Part shown: positions 1-9,444 of the stretch, in pieces
Position numbering within the stretch: position 1 is the first letter of the stretch
Layout: the number at the start of each line of letters is the position of its first letter
Origin: Candidatus Sumerlaeota bacterium
GTDB taxonomy: Bacteria; Sumerlaeota; Sumerlaeia; SLMS01; JAHLLQ01
Direction: 5' to 3'
Assembly (NCBI GenBank): GCA_030156535.1
Contig: JASGMJ010000006.1
Span: 1 to 64,000 of the forward strand
Length of the DNA: 64,000 bases
The notes under the pieces: model-generated
Seen by the model: the letters and a program-made list of their open reading frames with translations, nothing else
The model's database searches: none
Told to the model about the DNA's origin: nothing
Position numbers and translations under genes: made by a program

Positions 1-147
1 TTTCCGGACGAGCTTCGGACTTGGTCCGGAGAAAACAGAGAATCAGGGGCCAAACAGAGAAAGAAAGGCTGGAAGATGGGGAGAATCGATGGTGCGGAGG
101 GGTGCTTTGGAAAGATGTGAAATGGGCGCAAACCCTTTAGAAACAAG

Positions 148-198
148 GGGAAAAAGAAAACCCGTCACCCCGGAGAATGACCCCAGAGAGACGGGTTT
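148..198 (-). terminator. Rho-independent terminator of tmRNA
   Basis: On the minus strand the arms AAACCCGTC and GACGGGTTT pair across a loop that can itself fold further (CTGGGG/CTCCGG). The hairpin is followed by TTTTCTTTTTCCCC. It lies just downstream of the tmRNA CCA end, which fits transcription ending there. Confidence 0.75.
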
Positions 199-210
199 GT
201 CTTTTCTAAA

Positions 211-607
211 TGGTGGAGCCGGGGGGAGTTGAACCCCCGTCCGAAGGCACTTCTGGAAAAGCTCGTTCACGGGTGTAGCCGGTGATGGGCCCCATCGGCA
301 GGGTTTTCAGTCTTTCCCGAATGTCACCCCGTCTCTCCGGAGCGTCTCTTTTTCCGTCTTTCCGGAATGTCATCCGTCTGTCCGGCTGTCAACTCCCCAC
401 TTAACCCAGGTGGAGAACGGGAACGCTATTCTGTTGCCAGGTCAGCGCCCAACCCCGACGAGGTTAGGCTGCGAGAGCCACCTCACCGTTGATGTCAACC
501 ACGTTGGCGACATTTGTTGGTTGGCTGATATTTTAACGAGGCCAACAGCCATCCTCGACCCGAATCACCTTTCCTTCAGTCGACCCCCGTCGAAACCCGG
601 CGGCCCC
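211..607 (-). ncRNA. ssrA: tmRNA (SsrA), tag ANVVDINGEVALAA
   Basis: Transfer-messenger RNA, which rescues stalled ribosomes by trans-translation. On the minus strand the 5' end reads GGGGCCGCCGGGTTTCGACG, with the hallmark GGTTTCGACGGGG of the tRNA-like 5' half. The 3' end reads GGGTTCAACTCCCCCCGGCTCCACCA, which supplies the T arm, the acceptor strand and an encoded CCA. The tag reading frame lies at 508..464: after AAATGTC a GCC resume codon begins ANVVDINGEVALAA and then TAA, so the tag ends in the protease-targeting ALAA. The spacing resembles the E. coli TAGTC-GCA context. The part between tag and 3' end (about 310-390) holds four degenerate GTCTTTCCGGAATGTC-like units. Length is 397 nt, slightly above the usual 350-400. 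The exact 5' end is inferred from acceptor pairing. Confidence 0.93.
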
Positions 608-766
608 ACAAAAGGAAAACCTCACGGACATACACGCCCGTGGGAAGAGTAGAAGTAGCAAGTACCCGGCCGATTGCAAGGGTGATTCGCGGCGGATGAC
701 GTTGTTCGTGACTTGTTGCTCGAGCGTGTGCCCCATCCCGCCATGGGCAGGTTCACAATGCCCGTT

Positions 767-2614
767 TCAAATCTTGTATTCCACGAGGGTGGCCTTCCAC
801 ACCAAGAGGCCCAAGTAGTCCGGCAAGTCCTCTGTGCCGTGCTCGGCACCGCGCCGCAGGCGCAGCCGCACCTGGTTGCCACCCACGAAGAGGTTCTTGC
901 GCGGCACGAGCAGGTAGCCCGTCTGGCGGCCAGGCTGGTCGAGCTTGTAACTCCCCAGGTACTCGTTGTTGACGCAGACATCGACGAAGCCGTCGGCGCG
1001 CGGAGTGGCGCATTCGTACTCCACGACGAGCAACCGGTGTGTCAGGTCGCGCACGGGGAGCGAGAAGTAGGCGTTGGGCAGCGTGACGCGGCGCTCTTTG
1101 CTGCCCGTGTTGTCCACCCAGCCATACGCGTCGAAGCCCTGCTGGAGTTCCTTGCTCTCGAAGAGGTTGTCGGTCCCGTCGAGTGCCAGCCACGGGATGC
1201 GCTCGCGCACGTCGAACAGCGGACGCAGCACGAAGAAGCCCACCAGCACGGTGCACGTCACGGCCACCGCAAGAATCCAGCGGCGGCGCATCGCGTGCGG
1301 CAGCGCGGCGGGGCAAACGCGGTCCGGCCCGAACGACGGCGCCGCCATCGCCAGGATGATCAGCGGGGCCACGAACGTATAGAAAAACGGAATGATTGTG
1401 AACCAGAGGAACAGGAACAGCGCCGCGGCCGAAGCCGTCAGCAGCGTCTGGGCATCGCGGATCCGGCGGCACACGGCCACGAAGAAGAACACCTCCAGCA
1501 GCAGTGCCACCCGCATCTTCCAGTCGAACACGTCGAGTTCCTGCAGCAACCCGGTGAAGCCAAAACCGTGCGTCGCCCACCGGTTCGACGACACGTGGTA
1601 GCTGAGCTGGATGTCGTAGCCGCTCAGCACACCACCCAGAAACGCCTTGGGATCGTGGACGAAAAAGGGAAACGCCACGACGAGGCCCGTGAGCACCATT
1701 CCCGCCCACGCGCGCACGACGTCGCTGCGGTTCTCGCGCCAATGCCTGAACGACCACGCCGCGTAGAACGGCACGAGCACCACCATGTACGGGCGCGAGA
1801 GGACGGCGAACGCGAACAGCACACCCGCCAGGAAATGCGACCCCGCCCGCAAGGCCAGACACCACAGCACCAGTGTCAGCCAGAAGCCACCCAGATGCAG
1901 GATCGACAGGAAGCCCCCGAACGTCTCGGTCCACAGCAGGAAGAACGGCACGGCCACGGGTGCCACGCAGGCCAGCGCCGTCGCCCAATGCCGCGACTGC
2001 GCGGCGCCGCCCGCTCCCCGCAGGAACAGCAGCAGCGATGCCGCCGCCAGCGTCCCCATGCACCACGTCCGGATATCAACACTCAGAAAGAACGGAATCG
2101 AGTACGGCAGCCACAACCCCGGCATGAATGTCAGCCACAGCCACCAGTGCCCCACTTCATGTGGGGCATACGGAGTGTGGTGCAGCACCCAGAACTGGCG
2201 CAGCGCGGACTCCACAAGGGGGACCATGTCGGCCTCGGCCACCGAAACGGGGTCGAGCCACACCTTGTCGCCATAGCGCAGCAGCGACGGCGTCAGAACG
2301 GCGAACAGGACAAGCACGGCCGCCGCCCCCACCCATCGGCGCCAGCGATTCGGGCGAGGCGGTGCGGCGGGCTCGGATGCGCTGCCAGCGAGAGGCCACA
2401 GGTTCTGCCAGACGACAACGCCCAACAGGAGGGCGTAGAGCCCCGTCAGCACCGTCCACAGGGGCCAGAGCAGCCCGACACCATCGGTGTAGCGGAGTTT
2501 CTCCTGCTGATTGAGCAGAAACCAAGGAGCGAGCGCCGCGGCGAGGTACAAACCGGCCACCGCTCCCGGCCGCCGGGCGGCCCCGGCCATGCGTCTGACG
2601 ATGTCGAATGTCAT
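767..2614 (-). CDS. Multi-pass membrane protein, possibly GT-C-type glycosyltransferase
   Basis: About 615 residues from ATG 2614 (MTFDIVRRMAG). The longer ORF reaches back through low-complexity sequence under the divergent kinase and is not credible. An N-terminal hydrophobic segment (AGLYLAAALAPWFLLN) is followed by roughly ten more predicted membrane spans up to about residue 430. After these comes a soluble C-terminal region rich in beta-type sequence, ending WKATLVEYKI. A periplasmic loop after the third span contains acidic and His residues (HTPYAPHEVGHWW). This layout, many spans then a periplasmic domain, resembles GT-C polyprenyl-phosphate-dependent mannosyl- or arabinosyltransferases. 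I could not place it in a named family, so the function is a suggestion only. It is divergent from the histidine kinase at 2805, with 190 bp between the starts. Confidence 0.72.
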   Translation of the reverse strand: MTFDIVRRMAGAARRPGAVAGLYLAAALAPWFLLNQQEKLRYTDGVGLLWPLWTVLTGLYALLLGVVVWQNLWPLAGSASEPAAPPRPNRWRRWVGAAAVLVLFAVLTPSLLRYGDKVWLDPVSVAEADMVPLVESALRQFWVLHHTPYAPHEVGHWWLWLTFMPGLWLPYSIPFFLSVDIRTWCMGTLAAASLLLFLRGAGGAAQSRHWATALACVAPVAVPFFLLWTETFGGFLSILHLGGFWLTLVLWCLALRAGSHFLAGVLFAFAVLSRPYMVVLVPFYAAWSFRHWRENRSDVVRAWAGMVLTGLVVAFPFFVHDPKAFLGGVLSGYDIQLSYHVSSNRWATHGFGFTGLLQELDVFDWKMRVALLLEVFFFVAVCRRIRDAQTLLTASAAALFLFLWFTIIPFFYTFVAPLIILAMAAPSFGPDRVCPAALPHAMRRRWILAVAVTCTVLVGFFVLRPLFDVRERIPWLALDGTDNLFESKELQQGFDAYGWVDNTGSKERRVTLPNAYFSLPVRDLTHRLLVVEYECATPRADGFVDVCVNNEYLGSYKLDQPGRQTGYLLVPRKNLFVGGNQVRLRLRRGAEHGTEDLPDYLGLLVWKATLVEYKI

Positions 2615-2804
2615 GCCGAGCGATGTCCTGGCGGCCAGCGGCAAACCGGCTCGCAAGAGTCGGCTCACGTCACGCCGCCCCCTCCGATGTCGCAACGGGA
2701 AACGGGCCACGCGCCAGCAGACGCGGCGCGGTTCTTTTGCGCCGTTGCACAACTGGCGAGGTTTGTGCATCGTCCCGGTGCACCGGTTTACACGAGGCTT
2801 GTGA

Positions 2805-4277
2805 ATGAGCGTCGAAAAGCTCCAGCCCTCCTCTTTCGTCGAAACTCCGCTGTTCGAAGCGCTCGGGATGGGCTTTTGCGCGGTGGACGACGCCCTCGTG
2901 GTGCGGAAGTGGAACGGCGTGCTGGCCCAGTGGGGAATCGCGCCCGAGGAGTATCTGGGGCGGCGGCTGAAGGGCGTGTTGACGCGGATTTGCCCCGAGC
3001 GCACCGGGGCCGATCGGATCCTCGAGGCCACAGGCAGGGCGCTCGCGGGCGAGACCGTGGTGCTGGGCGGCGGGATCGTTCTGGAGTTTCCCTCGCCGGT
3101 CGCCGAACGCCTGCATCTGGTGGCCGCTCCCGTGGACCTCGGCGGCTTTCCGTATGTCGGCCTGTTCTTTCTCCCCAACGGCGATGCCGAGCAGGTGCGC
3201 GCCCGCTATGAACGCATTCTGGAGTCGGCCACCGACGGCATTATGGTGATCGATCCCGACCGCCGGGTGCGCATCTTCAATCGCGCCTGCGGCGAACTGC
3301 TCGGGCGCAGGCCCGAGGACGTCATCCGGACGAATTGCGTCTGCGGGGAAGTCGTCAACTGCCACATGGAGGACGGCACGTCGCTGGCCGCGCAGCTCTG
3401 TCCCGCCCGCGAATTGTTCAGCGGCAAAGGCGGAAACCAGGTGGAGGAAATGCTCGCCACGAACGCAGCGGGCGAGGAGCGCTGGATCGAAACGCACTAC
3501 AGCGCGATTCGCGACGACAACGGCAACGTGGAGTTCGTCGTGGGGATCATGCGCGACGTGCACGACCGCAAGCTGCTCGAACAGCGTCTGGCCCAGAGCG
3601 AGAAGCTGGCGGCCCTAGGCCAGCTTACTGCCGGCATCGCGCATGAAATCAAGAACCCGCTCGGCGTCATTCTCTCCTCCGTCGAAATCATCCTGGACGA
3701 GCAACGCCCCAAGGACATGCGCCGCGAGGCCGCACACTTCATCAAGGAAGAGGTCCAGCGGCTGGACCACCGCCTCCGCGCCTTCCTGACCTTCGCGCGC
3801 CCCAGCCCCGCGCACCCCGAACCCGTCGTACTCAACAGCGTGATTCGCCGCATTGTGAAGGGCTTCGAGACGACTTGGCCCGCGTTGACATTCGAGCTCG
3901 ACCTCGCCGCCGCCGAAAGCATCGTCCAGCTCGACGCCGATCACTTCGGCCGGATGCTGACCAACCTGCTCCTCAACGCCGTGCAGGCCCTGCCCGGCAG
4001 CGGCACGGTCCGCATCCGCACCCGGACCGACGACGGCGGCGTGCGCGTCGCCGTGGAGGACAACGGCCCCGGCGTTCCCGAGGCACTGCGCCGCCAGATT
4101 CTCGACCCCTTCTTCACGACAAAGGCAGACGGCACGGGCCTGGGCCTGGCCATCGTCTGCCAACTGGCCGCTTCCAATGGAGGAAGCCTGCGGGTCTGCG
4201 CGTCGGATCTCGGCGGGGCGCGCTTCGTCCTCACCTTCCCGCACCAATCCCGGAAACAGAGCGGAGCGGGTGGGTGA
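2805..4277 (+). CDS. PAS-domain sensor histidine kinase (NtrB/AtoS-like)
   Basis: 490-residue sensor kinase. Residues 15-130 form a weak PAS-like region and about 132-255 a clear PAS/PAC domain (RYERILESATDGIMVID). Next come the HisKA dimerisation helix with phospho-acceptor His280 (LTAGIAHEIKNPLG) and a HATPase_c domain with N box (LLLNAVQALPGSG), G1 box (VEDNGPGVPE), F box (DPFFTTK) and G2 box (GTGLGLAIV). No transmembrane helix is visible, so it is probably cytosolic. The second PAS carries a cysteine cluster (C178, C180, C186, C199 in NCVCGEVVNC...LCPA), like redox- or metal-sensing PAS domains seen in two-component and sigma-54 regulators. There is no receiver domain in the protein and no response regulator nearby, so the partner is unknown. 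An ATG start at 2805 is assumed. Confidence 0.92.
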   Translation: MSVEKLQPSSFVETPLFEALGMGFCAVDDALVVRKWNGVLAQWGIAPEEYLGRRLKGVLTRICPERTGADRILEATGRALAGETVVLGGGIVLEFPSPVAERLHLVAAPVDLGGFPYVGLFFLPNGDAEQVRARYERILESATDGIMVIDPDRRVRIFNRACGELLGRRPEDVIRTNCVCGEVVNCHMEDGTSLAAQLCPARELFSGKGGNQVEEMLATNAAGEERWIETHYSAIRDDNGNVEFVVGIMRDVHDRKLLEQRLAQSEKLAALGQLTAGIAHEIKNPLGVILSSVEIILDEQRPKDMRREAAHFIKEEVQRLDHRLRAFLTFARPSPAHPEPVVLNSVIRRIVKGFETTWPALTFELDLAAAESIVQLDADHFGRMLTNLLLNAVQALPGSGTVRIRTRTDDGGVRVAVEDNGPGVPEALRRQILDPFFTTKADGTGLGLAIVCQLAASNGGSLRVCASDLGGARFVLTFPHQSRKQSGAGG

Positions 4278-4404
4278 AGAGCGCCGACTGAAAACAGTGG
4301 CAGTTGCCATTCAGGGAATGGAGTCCCGAAGGGGACGATTGAACGATTCCTGCCAGGGAGCTTCCCTTCGGAAGCAGGCGCGACAAGCCTTTCGAGAGGG
4401 CCTA

Positions 4405-4440
4405 AAATGCCAACCGGCCACCGAAAGGAATCGGTGGCCG
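4405..4440 (-). terminator. Hairpin, candidate terminator of the TPR gene
   Basis: A perfect 10-bp inverted repeat (CGGCCACCGA / TCGGTGGCCG) with a 6-nt loop lies about 30 bp beyond the stop of the minus-strand TPR gene. On that strand it is followed by GTTGGCATTTTAGG, a weak T tract. It also sits downstream of the plus-strand kinase, but there it has no T run. Confidence 0.5.
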
Positions 4441-4469
4441 AGGATGGAAATAGGGGGGGAAAGAGGGGC

Positions 4470-4886
4470 TTATTCGAGCTCTTTCAGATGCTCTTTCACA
4501 CGAAAGGTTTCGCTGCTGTCGCCAACACTGCCGATGTAGACTTCCCAGGTCGAACGCGCCTGGGGGGTGTGGCCGGTCTTCTCGTAGCAAATCGCGAGGT
4601 TGTAGATCGCGTCGGTGAGTTCGGGGTCAAGTTCGACCGAGCGTTTGAAGTACAGGATCGCCTCGCTCCAGTTTTCTTCCTGGGCGAACTTGACGCCAAG
4701 GTTGTAGTAGTCAATCGGCTCGGTGATTTCGATCCCCCACTGCTTGAGCGCCAGAGCGCGGTCGGCGGGGTTGAGGGAGTTGATCAGCGTCATGCCGTAA
4801 CGCGTCAGAGCGTTTTGGGGCTCGTTGGCGATCTGGCCGCGATAGCGGTCGAGTTCGCGCTGGTAGAGATCGGCATCTTTGCTCAT
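4470..4886 (-). CDS. TPR-repeat protein
   Basis: 138 residues from ATG 4886 (MSKDADLYQRELDRY). This start is chosen because AGGCGG lies 6 nt upstream. The two upstream in-frame ATGs either sit on that SD sequence or would add a non-conserved Arg/Pro-rich leader. Helical repeats fit two to three TPR units: YYNLGVKFAQEENWSEAILYFKRSVELDP is a canonical TPR, followed by LTDAIYNLAICYEKTGHTPQARSTWEVYI. No signal peptide is present, so it is likely a cytosolic protein-interaction module. The partner is unknown. It stands alone between the kinase and the symporter on the opposite side. Confidence 0.85.
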   Translation of the reverse strand: MSKDADLYQRELDRYRGQIANEPQNALTRYGMTLINSLNPADRALALKQWGIEITEPIDYYNLGVKFAQEENWSEAILYFKRSVELDPELTDAIYNLAICYEKTGHTPQARSTWEVYIGSVGDSSETFRVKEHLKELE

Positions 4887-5090
4887 AAACATCCGCCTGA
4901 AAGAGAGATGCGCGCCCCGGAGAGGGGCGGCGTCGAAGGGCCCAAGTGCGTAGAACCGCGCCCCGGGCGTTGTCCAGCGAAATCGGGGCCGGAAAGACAC
5001 GGAGGGAGCCCCCACCAGGAAGGTATGAAGGCAGAACGCCTTGATCCCGGGGACTTGCAGAACGCCCGGGAGGTCGCCCTGTCCCCTCCC

Positions 5091-6638
5091 CTACTGTGGC
5101 AGCACGGCCCACGCGGGGAGCGTCTCCAGCGAGAAACCGAACACAACCCGCCCCCAGTACACCGTGAGAAGCGTCACCAGCACGACTCCCACGACGTTCA
5201 GCACGATGCCCGTGCGCGCCATGTCGCCCGTCGAAATCCGCTCGGTGCCGAAGATGATCGCGTTCGGTGGCGTCGCCACCGGCAGCATGAAGGCGCACGA
5301 GCACGAAAGCGTCCCGGCAATCATCAGCACCCGGGGGTCCATCCCGATCTGGACGGACAACGCCGCCAGCACGGGGAGGAGAATCTGGGCCGACGCCGTG
5401 TTCGAGGTCATTTCGGTCAGGAAGGTGATGACCAGGCAGACGAGCGCGACGAGCAGCACCGGCGGCAGCCCCCCCGCCACGGCCAGCCGCGCACCCACCC
5501 ACTCGGAGAGCCCGGAGGCGCTGAAGCCCGAGGCGAGCGCGAATCCGCCCCCAAACAGCAGCACAATGCCCCACGGCAGCCGTGAAAAGACGCCGACTTC
5601 CAGAATGCGCCGTGTTCCGGGACGGCGCGACGGAATCAGAAAGAGCAGCACGGCGATCGCAATGGCGACGTTGCCGTCGGTGACGAACTTCGGGTTCTCA
5701 AGAAGGCGCGCCCAGCCCGGGATTTTCGTGACTCCCACGTCGAGATCGGACCGAAACATCCAGAGGCCCGCCAGCAACACGCACGCGGCAAGGACGACCA
5801 TCTCCTCGTAGCCCATCGGCCCAAGGGGCTTGTGGACGGGCGGCGCCTGAATGCCTTCCTTCTTCTCGCCGCGCAAAAAGCTGAAGTGCAGCCAGCCCCA
5901 GAGAAGCACGAGAAAGGCAAGCGCCAGGGGGAGCGCAAAGATGATCCACTGGCCGAAGCTCACGGGGTCGGCCTCGGGGAACGTGGAGCGGAGAATCCCC
6001 GCAAATGCCAGATTCGGCGGCGTGCCGACAAGCGTCGCCATGCCTCCAATCGAGGAACCGTAGGCAATGGCAAGCAGCGTGGCCGTGCCGATGCGGGCAC
6101 CGCGCTTCCAGCCGAGCGTTTGCTCAAGATCAAGGATCACGGCGAGTGCGATGGGCACCATCATCATGGCGGTGGCCGTGTTCGAGATGCCCATGGAAAG
6201 CAGCGCCGTCGCCGCCATGAATCCGGCGACAATACCGCCCGGGCGCGCCCCGAACAGGCGCAGGACGCGCATTGCTATCCGGCGGTGCAGGTCCCAGCGC
6301 TGCATCGCCAGCGCCATCAGAAAACCGCCAATGAAGAGAAATATCACGTTGTTGGCATAGTGACCGCACGCATCCTTGCCGGACTGGATGCCGAGCAGAG
6401 GGAAGAGCACGATGGGGAGCAGGGCGGTGACGGCCAGGGGAACGGCCTCGGTGATCCACCACGCGGCCATCAGGACGGCAATGGCCGCGGTGCGCGTGGC
6501 GGCGGGGTTGCCGGGATCGAGGTCGGTGAAAAGGAGCACGGCCGCAGCCGCAACGACTCCGATGAAGAGCCCAGCCAACCGCAGACGCCCCCCGGGGGGC
6601 AGTCCCTCGGGAACGGAGGGAGAAGTCGGTTCGGTCAT
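5091..6638 (-). CDS. DASS-family (SLC13) sodium:dicarboxylate/anion symporter
   Basis: 515-residue inner-membrane transporter of the divalent anion:Na+ symporter family, which imports di- or tricarboxylates or sulfate with sodium. Two SNT-type motifs mark the pseudo-symmetric substrate and sodium sites: GISNTATAMMM near residue 152 and EMTSNTASAQILLPV in the C-terminal half. About twelve hydrophobic spans are visible, and WWITEAVPLAVTALLP is typical of the family N-terminus. The start at ATG 6638 (MTEPTSPSV) has GAGG 8-10 nt upstream; the track's longer start adds 26 residues without support. The substrate cannot be read from sequence. It is divergent from the secreted glycosidase at 6827. 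Confidence 0.92.
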   Translation of the reverse strand: MTEPTSPSVPEGLPPGGRLRLAGLFIGVVAAAAVLLFTDLDPGNPAATRTAAIAVLMAAWWITEAVPLAVTALLPIVLFPLLGIQSGKDACGHYANNVIFLFIGGFLMALAMQRWDLHRRIAMRVLRLFGARPGGIVAGFMAATALLSMGISNTATAMMMVPIALAVILDLEQTLGWKRGARIGTATLLAIAYGSSIGGMATLVGTPPNLAFAGILRSTFPEADPVSFGQWIIFALPLALAFLVLLWGWLHFSFLRGEKKEGIQAPPVHKPLGPMGYEEMVVLAACVLLAGLWMFRSDLDVGVTKIPGWARLLENPKFVTDGNVAIAIAVLLFLIPSRRPGTRRILEVGVFSRLPWGIVLLFGGGFALASGFSASGLSEWVGARLAVAGGLPPVLLVALVCLVITFLTEMTSNTASAQILLPVLAALSVQIGMDPRVLMIAGTLSCSCAFMLPVATPPNAIIFGTERISTGDMARTGIVLNVVGVVLVTLLTVYWGRVVFGFSLETLPAWAVLPQ

Positions 6639-6826
6639 CCAATCCTCGGTATGGCGGTCGGTGCGATCTTCTTGGAGCAAAGAGAAGACAGCGCCCAGTG
6701 TCAAGTGGGGCCACACCTGCCGAAAACCGTTGCCGCCTTTGTGTGACTCCGATCACGAGAAACTGAACTCAAATCACGGGAGAGCCGCGCGGGAGTCCCC
6801 CGGCCTCCCGGCGGAGGAAACATCCG

Positions 6827-9280
6827 ATGAGCAAGCGTCTGAGCGGACGGGCCGCACTGGTCCTGGCAGCGGCCCTGGCAGCAACGGCCGGAGCGCACGC
6901 CCAAACACCGGCGCCCCAGGAATTCCGCGGCGCTTGGATTTCCACGGTCTACGGACTCGACTTCCCCGATGCCGCAGGCACCAGCAACATCGCCGCCCAG
7001 CGCGCCAAGCTGGTCGAACTGATCGACCGGACCCAGGCGGCGGGCTGCAATGCCGTCCTCTTCCAGGTGCGCTCGGAATGCGACGCGATGTACATCTCGA
7101 ACTACGAGCCGTGGTCGCGCTGGCTGACCGGTACGCAGGGCGGCGCCCCGGCCCGCCCGTGGGATCCCCTGCAATTCGTCATCGACGAATCGCGCCGCCG
7201 CGGCATGGAAGTCCATGCGTGGTTCAACCCCTACCGCGCGGGCGTGAGCCAGGCGGCTTCCTACCACTCGACACATCCGCTGAACGACACCAGCGCAATC
7301 GTCGAGGCGTTTTCGAGTTCGTCCTCCAACTACTACTGGATCAATCCGGGCCACGCCGACACGCCCACCTACACGCTCAACGTTATCATGGACCTCGTCA
7401 GCCGCTACGACATCGACGGCGTGCACTTTGACGACTACTTCTATCCCTACGGAATCGACGGCAGCCATCCGTTCCCCGACACCACAGAGTACAATGCGTA
7501 CACGGGCGGCGGCGGGGCACTCTCGCTCGCGGACTGGCGCCGCAAGAACATCGACGACTTCCTTGCCATGGTGCGCGGCGTGATCGCCTCCGAACCCGGA
7601 AAGGAGCACGTGCGCTTTGGCATCTCCCCCTTCGGCATCTGGGACAGCGGCACGCCCTCGGGCATCGCGGGACTGAGCGCCTACGACACCCTGTTCGCCG
7701 ACAGCCGCAAGTGGCTCCAGCAGGGCTGGGTGGACTACATGGCGCCGCAGCTCTACTGGGGACGCGCCGCGGACGGCTACTCGTCGGCACAGGATTTCGA
7801 CACGCTGATCAACTGGTGGAGCAACGGCACCCAGAACCCGCTCGGCCGTCACGTTTTCGCCGGCGTCTCGCCGTCGTGGATCACGCCCGCAAGCGAAGGC
7901 TACGACGCGACCGACATCGTTAGCCAGGTCACCTACACGCAATCCTCCGCGGCCGACGGCAACATCTTCTTCCGCACCGAGATGTTCACGGAGAACAGCG
8001 GCGCCGGGCGCGACGGACTCAACGCGCTGCTCCTCGCGGGCCCCTACACCAAGGAGGCAAGCCCGCCGGCTGCCACGTGGCTCGACAACACCCCGCCGGA
8101 CGAGCCTACCGTGGCGTTCGCCAACACGGGCTCGAGTTATACCGCCTACTGGACCCCCACCGGCAGCGAGTACCCACAGTGGTACGTCGTCTACTGGCAG
8201 GAGGGCTCGGTCTGGAATCACGCCGTGGTCCCCGACTGGCAACGCTCCTACACGGGCATTCCCTCGGGCGCGACGGACATTGCCGTGCAGGCCGTCGATC
8301 GGGTGGGCAACCGCAGCACCTCCACCGTCATATCACTCGCCGGGGCATCCAACCCGATTCCCGATCAGTTCACGACGACGGTCTTTGGCAGCTTTGAATC
8401 GACGGAGCTGTTTACCATCACCGCCGGGACGAACACGAACGTCTCGGCGAGTTCCCCCTCCCTCTCCACGGAAGAGGCCAACAACCGCCTCGACCCGCGC
8501 GTGGGAGCTGTGGGCAGCCAGTCCACCAAGACAACATGGACGTTCTCCTCGCCCGGCAACGGGTTCTATCGCCTGACCACGACGCCCGCCGACCCCATGA
8601 TCGACCTCTCGCAGGGCCTCGGCGTTTATGTGAAGCTGCTCTCGGGCACGATCGACGTCAGCGTCGTGATCCGCGAGACCGGCGGCTCCGGCCCCATCGG
8701 CGCCGACGGCGGCATCTCGGGCACGCTTGAACGCACGGCCTACCAGCGCGTCACGGCCTCGCCAAACTGGCAGTACCTGTACTTCGACATCCCCAACGAA
8801 AGCTACACGGCCTACTTCACCGGCGACGGTGTTCTGGACGGCTCGTGGGGCGTGTTCGATGCACTCGGCATTTCCTCCGTGGACGGCAACGCGAACTTCA
8901 CTCTCTACGTGGACGACATCCATCAGGGCGAGCCGCACACGGCGCTCGGCGAGCCTCTCAGCCCGAAGACAGCCAGCGCCACAACCGCCACGGGCAACTT
9001 TGGCGTGGACCTCACCTGGGCCGCCAGCCCCGCCGCCGACCTGAAGGGCTACCGCATCTATCGCAGCATCAGCCCTAACGTTGCCCTGACAACCGGCAAC
9101 CTCGTCGCAGAAACCGGCCCCGTGACCACCTATGCCGACACGGGCCTCACCCCGAACGCCATGTACTACTACGTTGTGACGGCCGTGGATCACTTCGGCT
9201 ACGAATCGGTGGCCTCGCCCGAGACCTCCGCTTCGGCGGCAACGCTGCCCGTGGAGATGGACGCCTTCATGGTACAGTAA
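6827..9280 (+). CDS. Secreted GHL10-family (DUF187-like) glycoside hydrolase with FN3 domains
   Basis: 817 residues with a Sec signal peptide (MSKRLSGRAALVLAAALAATAGAHA). Residues 30-400 form a TIM-barrel hydrolase domain of the glycosyl hydrolase-like 10 family (YngK relatives), with EFRGAWISTVYGLDFP, DIDGVHFDDYFYPY and WVDYMAPQLYWGRA. A first fibronectin-III-like domain follows (about 415-505). Next is a beta-rich, carbohydrate-binding-like segment containing YQRVTASPNWQYLYFDIP (about 520-700), then a second FN3 domain (GVDLTWAASPAADLKGYRIYRS). Family members are linked to peptidoglycan or polysaccharide processing, but the substrate here is unknown. The short C-terminal end after the last FN3 (VEMDAFMVQ) could be the remnant of a sorting tail, though it lacks a recognisable motif. 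Confidence 0.88.
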   Translation: MSKRLSGRAALVLAAALAATAGAHAQTPAPQEFRGAWISTVYGLDFPDAAGTSNIAAQRAKLVELIDRTQAAGCNAVLFQVRSECDAMYISNYEPWSRWLTGTQGGAPARPWDPLQFVIDESRRRGMEVHAWFNPYRAGVSQAASYHSTHPLNDTSAIVEAFSSSSSNYYWINPGHADTPTYTLNVIMDLVSRYDIDGVHFDDYFYPYGIDGSHPFPDTTEYNAYTGGGGALSLADWRRKNIDDFLAMVRGVIASEPGKEHVRFGISPFGIWDSGTPSGIAGLSAYDTLFADSRKWLQQGWVDYMAPQLYWGRAADGYSSAQDFDTLINWWSNGTQNPLGRHVFAGVSPSWITPASEGYDATDIVSQVTYTQSSAADGNIFFRTEMFTENSGAGRDGLNALLLAGPYTKEASPPAATWLDNTPPDEPTVAFANTGSSYTAYWTPTGSEYPQWYVVYWQEGSVWNHAVVPDWQRSYTGIPSGATDIAVQAVDRVGNRSTSTVISLAGASNPIPDQFTTTVFGSFESTELFTITAGTNTNVSASSPSLSTEEANNRLDPRVGAVGSQSTKTTWTFSSPGNGFYRLTTTPADPMIDLSQGLGVYVKLLSGTIDVSVVIRETGGSGPIGADGGISGTLERTAYQRVTASPNWQYLYFDIPNESYTAYFTGDGVLDGSWGVFDALGISSVDGNANFTLYVDDIHQGEPHTALGEPLSPKTASATTATGNFGVDLTWAASPAADLKGYRIYRSISPNVALTTGNLVAETGPVTTYADTGLTPNAMYYYVVTAVDHFGYESVASPETSASAATLPVEMDAFMVQ

Positions 9281-9324
9281 CGGCTTCGCCGTCGCTGAAA
9301 AACATCAGTGTGTAAAGGACCTCT

Positions 9325-9364
9325 CCCCCCCAGGACTGCACCGCGCGCCCGGCAGTCCGGGGGG
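9325..9364 (+). terminator. Strong hairpin after the GHL10 gene
   Basis: Arms CCCCCC-A-GGACTGC and GCAGTCCGGGGGG pair with one bulge around a 12-nt loop, 45 bp past the stop codon. No clear T tract follows (ATTCTCC), so it may end transcription, protect the mRNA 3' end, or be part of a repeat. Confidence 0.45.
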
Positions 9365-9444
9365 ATTCTCCATTATGGTATTTCCGGAAAAGTTGTAGCC
9401 ATTATCCATGGAAAGCATCTCGCTTCGAGCAAGGATTCGTTTGG

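Noticed and set aside
713-3211. 832-aa plus-strand ORF and the extended 803-aa minus-strand ORF
   Set aside because: The plus ORF is a shadow of the membrane protein. The minus ORF's first ~190 residues are antisense to the histidine kinase; the real start is near 2614.
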